From NCBI GenBank assembly GCA_002372505.1, contig DFGY01000088.1, forward strand, positions 2,412-7,463: a DNA stretch of 5,052 bases, written 5' to 3'. Shown piece after piece: positions 1-5,052 of this stretch. Made by a program: the position numbers and the translations under genes. Under the pieces are notes generated by a model. It saw only the letters and a list, made by a program, of their open reading frames with translations, was not told where the DNA came from and ran no database searches. Numbering within the stretch: the stretch's first letter is position 1; each line of letters begins with the position of its first letter. The DNA is from Firmicutes bacterium UBA3738. GTDB taxonomy: Bacteria; Bacillota; Clostridia; Peptostreptococcales; Anaerovoracaceae.

Positions 1-20
1 AGAACCGTCCCCTTGTCACC
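1..20. repeat. REP-like palindrome, family 1, copy A (cut by window edge)
   Basis: The sequence is the right-hand part of the element seen whole at 1167-1195, in the same orientation: agaaccgtcccc, one variable base, then the arm tgtcacc. Over these 20 bases the two copies differ at one position (19 of 20 identical). The matching left arm (ggtgaca) would lie outside the window. The galK stop codon (tca at 16-18, read TGA on the minus strand) falls inside the arm, so galK ends within this repeat. REP-like identity is inferred from the recurrence and palindromic form seen in this window. Confidence 0.75.
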
Positions 21-1104
21 TTTTGATTTTGTATGTCTGGCAAGAGTCTGCGCCGAATAGTTGGTTCATTAAACTAATGTAATCCGGGGCAGATTCTTTT
101 TTTACGATGGTAATAATCGTGCCGGCGAATCCGCCGCCGTGAACACGGCTGGCACCGGCGCTCCCGAGGAAGTCTTCGCTGACTGAGAGAGCCACTGAGA
201 TGGGCTGCTCTTTTCCGGCGTAAACATTTTGCAAATATTTGAATGATGAATTTCCCGATTCCCGCACGAGCCGCAGGAATTCTGAAACGTCACCGGCTTT
301 AAGGGCTTCGCACTCCAGGCCCACTCTTTCATTTTCATTCATAAAGTGCATTGCTCTGAGGAATGGTCTGTCGCCGAGGGATCTTCTAATTCCGGTGGCT
401 TCCTTAAGCAGTGCCCACTTGTCCACTTGGCGGAGGGCACTTTTCCCGAAATACTCTGCCACCTGTGTCATTTCCCTTGGCACCGCTGCGTAATCCTCCG
501 TCATATCCTCGTGACTCCCGCCGGTGTTGGTTATGCATATTTCATAGCCATACTTTTCAAAATCAAAATCCACTTGACTAACCAGAGGACTATCCGGATT
601 TTCAAAATCAACGTAAATTATTCCGCCCCATGCACAGGCCAGCTGATCCATGAGGCCGCAGGGCTTGCCGTAGAATTCCATTTCAGCCCGCTGCCCCATT
701 TGGGCAATAGCCACAGCATCGAACTTATTGTCGTTATATAAATCGTTAAGAATTTTTCCTATGAGTATCTCAAAAGAAGCCGACGAAGACAGGCCGGCTC
801 CGGCAGGAATGTTACTGGTAACATGGGCCTCGAATCCGCCGCACGCGCCACCGGCATCCTTAAAGCCGGCAACCATTCCCTTTATAATATCGCTGACCTT
901 GCCCGCCTTCTCCGGCTCAAGGTCATTCACGTCCACTACAGTTTCCCCGTAGCCTTCCGACACCACCCTTATTATATTGTCATCCCTCATGCAAGCAGTC
1001 GCTGTGGTTCCTCTATCCACGGCAGCAGCCAGCACACGGCCATTCTGGTGATCCGTGTGATTACCGCCCAGCTCAATGCGCCCCGGGGAAAAGTAGTTTT
1101 TCAT
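16..1104 (-). CDS. galK: Galactokinase-family GHMP sugar kinase
   Basis: A 362-residue cytoplasmic kinase expected to phosphorylate galactose at C1 with ATP, the first step of the Leloir pathway. All three GHMP motifs are present. Motif 1 is the sugar-binding signature GRIELGGNHTDHQ at residues 8-20. Motif 2 is the ATP loop PAGAGLSSSAS at 100-110. Motif 3 is ASRVHGGGFAGT at 318-329. The catalytic Asp of CGLMDQ is D153, and R9, H16 and D18 match the conserved active-site residues. Where classical GalK has Glu (GEHTD) this protein has Asn15 (GNHTD), a change I associate with a clostridial subgroup, so galactose specificity is likely but not certain. The N-terminus is about 20-25 residues shorter than in E. 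coli-type GalK, closer to archaeal forms. The start is supported by AGGAG at 1114-1118 with 9 nt spacing and by an in-frame TAG five codons upstream. The stop lies in repeat copy A. No galT or galE is visible in the window. I see no clear promoter of its own. Confidence 0.9.
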   Translation of the reverse strand: MKNYFSPGRIELGGNHTDHQNGRVLAAAVDRGTTATACMRDDNIIRVVSEGYGETVVDVNDLEPEKAGKVSDIIKGMVAGFKDAGGACGGFEAHVTSNIPAGAGLSSSASFEILIGKILNDLYNDNKFDAVAIAQMGQRAEMEFYGKPCGLMDQLACAWGGIIYVDFENPDSPLVSQVDFDFEKYGYEICITNTGGSHEDMTEDYAAVPREMTQVAEYFGKSALRQVDKWALLKEATGIRRSLGDRPFLRAMHFMNENERVGLECEALKAGDVSEFLRLVRESGNSSFKYLQNVYAGKEQPISVALSVSEDFLGSAGASRVHGGGFAGTIITIVKKESAPDYISLMNQLFGADSCQTYKIKR

Positions 1105-1120
1105 ATTATCGTTCTCCTAT

Positions 1121-1144
1121 GCGTTTCACGGGGACAGGCTTTTT
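1121..1144. repeat. REP-like repeat, family 2, copy C (one arm only)
   Basis: It reads gcgtttcac, g, gggacaggc, ttttt on the plus strand. It matches copy D (4272-4293) in the same orientation and copy E (4746-4776) in the opposite one. Only the gcgtttcac arm is present; the partner arm seen in copy E is replaced by unrelated sequence, so it cannot form the full hairpin. It ends only 2 bp from the galK ribosome binding site, so it forms part of the galK leader. Confidence 0.75.
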
Positions 1145-1166
1145 GTTGTCCCAGAATATGGCAAAA

Positions 1167-1195
1167 GGTGACAAGAGAACCGTCCCCCTGTCACC
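1167..1195. repeat. REP-like palindrome, family 1, copy B; terminator-like hairpin after the 986-aa gene
   Basis: Perfect 7-bp arms (ggtgaca 1167-1173, tgtcacc 1189-1195) enclose a 15-nt loop containing gaaccgtcccc. The last base of the stop codon of the upstream surface-protein gene is also the first base of the hairpin when read on the minus strand. On that strand the stem is followed by TTTTG, so it could act as a weak intrinsic terminator between that gene and galK, or as a 3' end stabiliser. The arms are perfect; the terminator role is inference, because the U-tract is short. Confidence 0.8.
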
Positions 1196-4155
1196 TACTG
1201 GCGACGTCTGATAGCTATCATAGCAACTGAGCCGGAAACTATCAAGAGTATAATCATCAGGACAACATTAAAGTCATCGCCGGTGGCTGCGGCGTTGGCC
1301 TTCTCCTCTATTCCCGTGCCTTTAAGTTCGAACAAGCTGCAGCTATCCACAGTCATTTCCACGTACTTGTCTTTGCCGGAACCTTTAACGTTCTTCTTGG
1401 CCTTATCCAGCACTTTGTTTTTCCCGTAATTGTCGTAGTGAACCACTTCCACCTGATTGCCTTTTGCAAAGGACGCAGGGATTCTCGCGTTCATTGAAAG
1501 CTTCATGGCTTTCATTACGTCATTGTCCATTTTGAAAGTCTTGAACTGCTTTAGCGTGGAATCCCAGATTACGAGCAATGGATTTATTTCATATGCCGGC
1601 TCTACCACGCCATCAACTTCTTTGTTATTCTTCTCATATTTCAGCATGAATGCCGGTTCGTACTCTGCCATGGTTTTTATGTTATCCGCAGATATTTTGC
1701 ACGCGCCCTTCTTGTCCAGGTAAACGGAAGGCAGAACCTTGGCTGCCAGTTTTAACTTGGCCTCTTCATCATCGTCTATGCCAAAGACATCCGTATATTT
1801 TATGGCCTTGTTCCCCTTTGCTTCATCCTGCATTTCGAAGATAACCTTCTTGACCTTTGCGGCAATATCCTTTTCGCCTTTATCTGTAAGCTTGACCTTC
1901 TTCCCATCTATCTTTGTGTTTGCAGCCACTGTTTCCACTGCATTATTAATTCCCTTCTCAAGCTTTTTATCATCCTTTTCATACAGGTCCAGGTTATCTA
2001 TGTCCTTATTCCAATCAGCCTTTCCGGCCTTAGCGCTTTTGCCCGTCTTAGAATTATTTTCCGATTTAAGATCAGCATGATCCTTGCGGAATGTACTTAA
2101 GGGCGACGTACTGTTTGCTGCGGCAACTGACTTCAGGGCATCCTGCTTTACAACATGAACAGGGGTCTTAAGATTTGCCGTGACCTCCACTCCTTTTGAG
2201 CCATCATAATAATTGGTCTTCTTTTCATCGTAAGATACGCCTGCGGCCTTCAGGAACATATGGGCCTCATCAACTATCCACGATTTCTTCGACTGTCCGT
2301 AAATGGCTCTGGCAGTCAGAACTTCGTTGTCCTTGGCAGCTCCGTTTTCACTGGATATGTAGTTGTATGTGACTTTGTCATGGAGCACAATGCAATCCTT
2401 ATCATTGCCCGTATATATATCATAGTCGCTGTCGGTTTTGAAGAAGTCGCCAATTATATTTTTGCCTTTCATTTTTATACCGTCGCTTAAAGCAAAAACT
2501 GTTCCACCATGATATGTGGTCATTAGTTTATCTTTAAAGTTATTGGGAATTCCTACTTTGTACGTGCTTAAGTATTTCGCATATGTATTCGGGGCATCCT
2601 TTCCGGCAGACTGCCTGGTGAACAAATGATAGAGTATCTGGGAATCAACATCTCCCAGTAAAGCTATATCTGCCTCCTTTCCACCAGATGTCATCAGCTT
2701 CCACTGAGTATCGTCGAACTTTTCGTAACGCTTCGGATCCTTAAAAAACCACCATATACCAATTACATATTTCACCATCATGGAGGATTCCACGGACAGT
2801 TCCTCGTACCCAAGCAGAGTATTTGTGACATAGCAGAAATTGTCGTGGCCCGTCAGTGCCCCCTTCTTCATGGCGGTAAGTTTGTTCATGGTTTTAGCCC
2901 AGGTGTTCTGCAGGGGTTTCAGATCCTTTTCTTTGCTGTACTTGTTGTCCTGGCCCAGACAGTTAAGTACGAAGGTTCCGTAGAAACCTGTCGTGGCTAT
3001 TACGTAATCGCAGGTCTTATTAATAGCATCCTTCAGCTCCCCTTCCAGACCGTGGGTGTTGTAATATGCCTGCAGCATAGCGTCCAGACCGTACTGGGAT
3101 TTCACCACTTCACCGCAGTATTCTTCCAGCGTACCTTTAAGATCCGCTGCCCATTTGTGGCTGTCTTTTTCAGACATTCCTTCGCGGGAAATATCGTGAA
3201 TAACGGACTCAACTATTTCAGGAGCATATTTTGCTGCAATCTTTTTCTTTTCATCCTGGCTGCTTTTGCTCCACTGGTCTTTGTACTTCTGCGACCATTC
3301 CAGACTGCCTGAATCGGCTGCACTGATAAATGCCGCCTCGGTGCGGGCCGTAACTTTCTCTATATATTCATCGGGATCGTATTTCATGTCGTCGGTCTTT
3401 GGCATGGCGGCGGAAGGAAGTCCTATGCATTCTTCTTTCTCGATTTTTTCTCCCGTCTCGGCTTTGTCCGGCACGCCTTCCCCATAGGAATTATTCGAAT
3501 AAACGTGAGTGAGCTCACCATCTGCTCCCTTGGCGTACAGCACTCTGACGCCTTCATGAGTCGTTTCTTTTAACCAATCCTCTTTGGCGTTGTCTATTAT
3601 GGCCTGATATTCACCTACGGATTTCTTCAGTGCTGCCAGACTGCCGGTTTCAAGACTGTTCCATCTGTCCTGATAACCGAAGGCAAGATTGTTTCTCTGG
3701 TTTTCCTTCACTTCCTTTTCTAATTTCTTAAGGTCGCTGATTATGTCCTTGAGCTCTTTGTCCATGTCATTGAGCTTGTCCTGAATGGCAACCACTTCAT
3801 TGAGAATCTGTGACAGCGCTGCAGTGGTCGGGTCTTCGATTATTCCCATCACTTCCAGAATTGCAATACCTCCGGACACAACAGATGTAAGGCTGTCCAG
3901 ATGTTCCAGCAGTTTGGCCAGTTTGGATAAATCCTCTGTCTTACCTGTGAGGTTTTCCATGGCTTCAACAAAACTACTTATAGCCTCGCTAACATCACCT
4001 TCATCCGACTCGCTGTCCCCAGCGGCATAAACAACGCTGCTGTTTGACGTCATGGAAGCCGGCGCCCCTACGCTGCTTCCGAGCAATGGCACGTAGGCAA
4101 AAAGAAGCGCAATCGATAAAGCCACCGCCAGTACACTACGCATAACCCTTTTCAT
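1195..4155 (-). CDS. Large secreted, C-terminally anchored surface protein of unknown function
   Basis: A 986-residue protein that I do not recognise as a named family. The N-terminus is a signal peptide: basic MKRVMR, a hydrophobic core at about 7-30, and likely cleavage near VVYAA at 41-45. An acidic stretch (46-56) follows, then helical sequence. A glycine/hydrophobic segment at about 90-105 precedes a heptad-like coiled-coil at about 114-153 (rich in QDKL, DKELKDI and KKLEKEV). Residues 200-680 are a mixed, Tyr/Trp-containing region without a motif I can name, including an aromatic WWFF at 468-471. Residues 690-760 are Lys/Asp-rich and probably a linker. Residues 885-946 look like a small beta domain ending in a 'VDSCSLFEL' strand, similar in pattern to terminal domains of other Firmicutes surface proteins. 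The C-terminus has ATGDD (957-961), a hydrophobic span (964-982) and RRRQ, which is the layout of a sorting signal but without the LP of LPXTG. It may be a sortase variant or a plain membrane anchor. There are eight cysteines. The start has GGAGG at 4164-4168, 8 nt away. Its stop abuts a repeat hairpin. Confidence 0.92.
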   Translation of the reverse strand: MKRVMRSVLAVALSIALLFAYVPLLGSSVGAPASMTSNSSVVYAAGDSESDEGDVSEAISSFVEAMENLTGKTEDLSKLAKLLEHLDSLTSVVSGGIAILEVMGIIEDPTTAALSQILNEVVAIQDKLNDMDKELKDIISDLKKLEKEVKENQRNNLAFGYQDRWNSLETGSLAALKKSVGEYQAIIDNAKEDWLKETTHEGVRVLYAKGADGELTHVYSNNSYGEGVPDKAETGEKIEKEECIGLPSAAMPKTDDMKYDPDEYIEKVTARTEAAFISAADSGSLEWSQKYKDQWSKSSQDEKKKIAAKYAPEIVESVIHDISREGMSEKDSHKWAADLKGTLEEYCGEVVKSQYGLDAMLQAYYNTHGLEGELKDAINKTCDYVIATTGFYGTFVLNCLGQDNKYSKEKDLKPLQNTWAKTMNKLTAMKKGALTGHDNFCYVTNTLLGYEELSVESSMMVKYVIGIWWFFKDPKRYEKFDDTQWKLMTSGGKEADIALLGDVDSQILYHLFTRQSAGKDAPNTYAKYLSTYKVGIPNNFKDKLMTTYHGGTVFALSDGIKMKGKNIIGDFFKTDSDYDIYTGNDKDCIVLHDKVTYNYISSENGAAKDNEVLTARAIYGQSKKSWIVDEAHMFLKAAGVSYDEKKTNYYDGSKGVEVTANLKTPVHVVKQDALKSVAAANSTSPLSTFRKDHADLKSENNSKTGKSAKAGKADWNKDIDNLDLYEKDDKKLEKGINNAVETVAANTKIDGKKVKLTDKGEKDIAAKVKKVIFEMQDEAKGNKAIKYTDVFGIDDDEEAKLKLAAKVLPSVYLDKKGACKISADNIKTMAEYEPAFMLKYEKNNKEVDGVVEPAYEINPLLVIWDSTLKQFKTFKMDNDVMKAMKLSMNARIPASFAKGNQVEVVHYDNYGKNKVLDKAKKNVKGSGKDKYVEMTVDSCSLFELKGTGIEEKANAAATGDDFNVVLMIILLIVSGSVAMIAIRRRQ

Positions 4156-4163
4156 TTTTCTAT

Positions 4164-4168
4164 CCTCC
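4164..4168 (-). promoter_or_regulatory. Ribosome binding site of the surface-protein gene
   Basis: On the minus strand it reads GGAGG, 8 nt before the ATG at 4153-4155. It fixes that ATG over the second Met, four codons inside. Confidence 0.85.
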
Positions 4169-4199
4169 GTATTTACTTTTGCTTTGTTCGGATAAAGTA

Positions 4200-4228
4200 A
4201 TTATATTGTAAATCCGCCCTTGTGTAAA
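4200..4228 (-). promoter_or_regulatory. Sigma-A type promoter of the surface-protein gene
   Basis: On the minus strand it reads TTTACA (4223-4228), a 17-bp spacer, then a perfect TATAAT (4200-4205). The expected transcription start is near 4193, giving a leader of about 38 nt that contains the GGAGG ribosome binding site. Five of six -35 bases match consensus and the spacing is optimal. This is the best promoter in the window. It may also be the only one serving galK downstream. Confidence 0.85.
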
Positions 4229-4234
4229 GACACA

Positions 4235-4258
4235 TGACACAAAAACAGACCTGACACC
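4235..4258. repeat. Pair of direct TGACAC repeats upstream of the -35 box
   Basis: TGACAC occurs at 4235-4240 and again at 4252-4257, a 17-bp period, with aaaaacagacc between them. The pair lies directly upstream of the minus-strand -35 element (4223-4228). It could be a regulator site, or the remnant of a third small repeat family, since the block ending in tgacacc resembles the family 1 arm tgtcacc. No function can be proven from one copy. Confidence 0.35.
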
Positions 4259-4271
4259 TTGGGTATTTTAC

Positions 4272-4293
4272 GCGTTTCACAGGGACAGGCTTT
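4272..4293. repeat. REP-like repeat, family 2, copy D (one arm only)
   Basis: It reads gcgtttcac, a, gggacaggc, ttt on the plus strand. It differs from copy C at one position and has the same orientation; it is inverted relative to copy E. Like copy C it lacks the second arm. With copy E it forms the outer ends of a block of about 505 bp; with copy C it brackets the 986-residue gene as a direct repeat. Confidence 0.75.
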
Positions 4294-4316
4294 GCGTTCC
4301 GCCAGTCGAAAAATGT

Positions 4317-4440
4317 CTATTACCAAATATCGAAAAAACTATTACCAGAGTAATATCAAAACAAGTTTTTGGTAATAGTTATTACCAGAATTCAAAAAAA
4401 CTATTACTCGGGTAATAACTTTTTCCGATATTGGTAACAA
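4317..4440. repeat. Two tandem 62-bp palindromic units with 22-bp phased CTATTACC boxes
   Basis: The region divides exactly into 4317-4378 and 4379-4440, two 62-bp units identical at about 42 of 62 positions by hand alignment. Each unit carries four 8-bp boxes: two of the CTATTACC type, 22 bp apart, then two of the complementary GGTAATAG type, also 22 bp apart. Box starts are 4317, 4339, 4349, 4371, 4379, 4401, 4411 and 4433. The junction forms a near-perfect palindrome (GGTAATA, GT, TATTACC at 4371-4386). The 26-bp flanks at 4321-4346 and 4411-4436 are imperfect inverted repeats. The 14-bp gaps between paired boxes are AT-rich and partly conserved (AAAAAA or TTTTT runs). The 22-bp spacing is about two helical turns, as expected for a cooperative binding array, but a cruciform or mobile-element end would also fit. 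The array lies about 90 bp upstream of the minus-strand -35 box. Confidence 0.85.
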
Positions 4441-4540
4441 TACTTACAGTATGAACCTTGATGAGCGGTGAAAAAAAACCTGCCGTATGATAAGGGGATG
4501 TTTCTCTTGTCAGCTTGTGGTATTCGTATTTATTTTCAAT

Positions 4541-4575
4541 AAAACTCTTTTCCCGTAATGAGTGAAAGAGTTTTT
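4541..4575. terminator. Hairpin with 10-bp perfect stem, bidirectional terminator-like
   Basis: AAAACTCTTT (4541-4550) pairs perfectly with AAAGAGTTTT (4565-4574) around a 14-nt loop. T-rich sequence lies in and just after the 3' arm on both strands. The stem is AT-rich, so termination strength would be modest. No intact gene ends next to it on either strand, so it may be a relic or part of the surrounding repeat block. Confidence 0.5.
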
Positions 4576-4677
4576 AACGTTTTCTAAAGTTTGCTCCTGC
4601 ATTTTCGCGTTCTATATGTCAGTTTGCTAAGAAGAGAACTCGGTGGCGTTAAAAAATATTCACATATTTATTTTAAT

Positions 4678-4714
4678 AAAATCAGTGAAACAAATTTCAA
4701 CGCTTCTGATTTTT
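4678..4714 (+). terminator. Compound hairpin followed by a T-tract
   Basis: AAAATCAG (4678-4685) pairs with CTGATTTT (4706-4713). Stacked directly inside the 5' arm is a second stem, TGAAA/TTTCA (4686-4690 and 4695-4699), with a 4-nt loop; a 6-nt bulge lies on the 3' side. The total is 13 paired bases, ending in TTTTT on the plus strand. It resembles an intrinsic terminator upstream of the small plus-strand gene, yet no plus-strand gene feeds into it within the window. Confidence 0.45.
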
Positions 4715-4745
4715 GTGATTTGCTTGGAAATCAAAATGAGCCGTG

Positions 4746-4776
4746 GCGTTTCAAAAAGCCTGTCCCCGTGAAACGC
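4746..4776. repeat. REP-like palindrome, family 2, copy E (complete)
   Basis: Perfect 8-bp arms (gcgtttca 4746-4753, tgaaacgc 4769-4776) enclose a 15-nt loop, aaaagcctgtccccg. This is the only two-armed copy of the family in the window. Its arm-loop-arm plan and loop length match family 1 copy B, and both loops carry GTCCCC near the 3' arm. It lies 10 bp upstream of the -10 box of the small plus-strand gene. Confidence 0.8.
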
Positions 4777-4783
4777 TCAGATA

Positions 4784-4792
4784 TGATATAAT
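4784..4792 (+). promoter_or_regulatory. Extended -10 promoter for the small plus-strand gene
   Basis: TG, one base, then TATAAT (4787-4792) forms an extended -10 element, with transcription expected from about 4799 and a leader of about 32 nt. No -35 match exists at 16-18 bp spacing: that position falls inside the right half of repeat copy E (bases such as ccccgt). The extended -10 would have to compensate. Confidence 0.6.
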
Positions 4793-4830
4793 CTATTAAC
4801 GGATAAAATTTATAAAGCGAGGTAATGAAA

Positions 4831-5025
4831 ATGCTTGAATTGCTGTTGCAACAATATAAAGAAATGTTTGGTGAGGACTTCCCGCTAGCGGACTTTGCAG
4901 GTAAGCCGGAAATTGAAGTTATCAACATCATATACGACTGCACCGTTACTGCCCAGCCTTACGATCCGACCAGACCGACAAAGATCAGGATCGACACGGC
5001 CCCGGGAGTGAACGAAAACCGATAG
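4831..5025 (+). CDS. Small conserved-looking protein of unknown function (64 aa)
   Basis: A 64-residue soluble protein with no signal peptide or membrane span. It begins with a short helix (MLELLLQQYKEMFGEDFP), then a predicted helix around EIEVINIIYDC, then 'QPYDP' and a polar tail. The layout (QQYKEMFGEDFPL, then an I/V-rich helix, then PYDP) resembles short uncharacterised proteins that I recall from Clostridia, an impression from memory rather than a search. An ATG at 4825 is also possible. The GAGG at 4819-4822 is only 2 nt from it but 8 nt from the ATG at 4831, so the latter is preferred. The extended -10 promoter upstream and the good ribosome site support expression. No partner gene is visible before the window ends. 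Confidence 0.65.
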   Translation: MLELLLQQYKEMFGEDFPLADFAGKPEIEVINIIYDCTVTAQPYDPTRPTKIRIDTAPGVNENR

Positions 5026-5052
5026 CAGTAATAAACTCTCGGAATTTTGAGC

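Larger units (their letters stand above)
4156..4824. other. Structured intergenic region between divergent genes
   Basis: This 669-bp gap between the minus-strand surface-protein gene and the plus-strand small gene has no convincing gene of its own. From left to right it holds the surface-protein ribosome site and promoter, the TGACAC pair, repeat copy D, the 62-bp tandem array, two hairpins, repeat copy E and the small-gene promoter. In 4441-4540 I see only a 5-bp palindrome (ATACT, tac, AGTAT at 4440-4452). In 4576-4677 I see nothing recognisable. The region is markedly more AT-rich than the flanking genes. Confidence 0.8.

Noticed and set aside
1105..1194. Separate galK promoter in the gap before galK
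   Set aside because: A TTGTCA-like hexamer exists in repeat B, but the only TATTCT-like box is 10 bp away instead of about 17, so I do not call it.
823..1230. Plus-strand frame of 135 codons opposite galK
   Set aside because: It is antisense to a gene with all GHMP motifs and reads through two repeats; no ribosome site or recognisable protein.
4317..4440. CRISPR array
   Set aside because: The boxes are only 8 bp, alternate in orientation, and the gaps are 14 bp or less and AT-rich rather than unique spacers of 25-40 bp.
4459..4545. Very short plus-strand peptides (9 and 14 codons) ahead of the 4541 hairpin, suggesting an attenuator leader
   Set aside because: Neither has a properly spaced ribosome site and there is no downstream regulated gene on that strand within reach.
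4591..4791. Open plus-strand frame of 66 codons from a TTG
   Set aside because: It has no ribosome site, its last residues come from repeat copy E, it runs through a strong hairpin, and it ends at the -10 box of the small gene. At most it could be a gene remnant; I see no support.
4731..4943. Minus-strand frame of 70 codons opposite the small gene
   Set aside because: It overlaps the plus-strand gene and its promoter, includes repeat copy E, and has low-complexity Ser/Ile content; it is most likely a shadow.

Overview
The window looks like a chromosomal piece of a low-to-moderate GC member of the Firmicutes (class Clostridia, Eubacterium/Lachnospiraceae-like). The evidence is strong GGAGG-type ribosome binding sites, sigma-A promoters with TATAAT boxes, a galactokinase with the 'GGNHTDHQ' signature I associate with Clostridia, a Gram-positive style surface protein, and REP-like palindromes. 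This placement is inference, because the window contains no phylogenetic marker gene.

Layout. (1) Positions 16-1104, minus strand: a galactokinase-family GHMP kinase. Its start is set by a good ribosome binding site and an in-frame upstream stop. (2) Positions 1105-1194: a 90-bp gap made mostly of two different small palindromic repeats. One of them forms a terminator-like hairpin directly at the stop codon of the next gene upstream. (3) Positions 1195-4155, minus strand: a 986-residue secreted, membrane- or wall-anchored protein of unknown function, with a clear TTTACA-17-TATAAT promoter. (4) Positions 4156-4824: a 669-bp intergenic region, unusually rich in structure. It holds the minus-strand promoter, a direct 6-mer pair upstream of it, two inverted copies of a REP-like repeat about 0.5 kb apart, a 124-bp array built from two 62-bp palindromic units, two hairpins and a plus-strand extended -10 promoter. 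(5) Positions 4831-5025, plus strand: a 64-residue small protein of unknown function.

How the parts relate. The surface-protein gene and galK lie in the same direction. galK has no convincing promoter of its own, so it may depend on read-through past the repeat hairpin at 1167-1195. The two genes have no obvious functional link. The most notable signal is non-coding: five copies of two REP-like families (cores GTCCCC) punctuate the gene boundaries. They bracket galK and the surface-protein gene as direct repeats, and bracket the structured intergenic block as inverted repeats. Inside that block is the 62-bp tandem array, whose eight 8-bp boxes (CTATTACC or its complement) are paired at exact 22-bp spacing. 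I cannot assign it to a known element.
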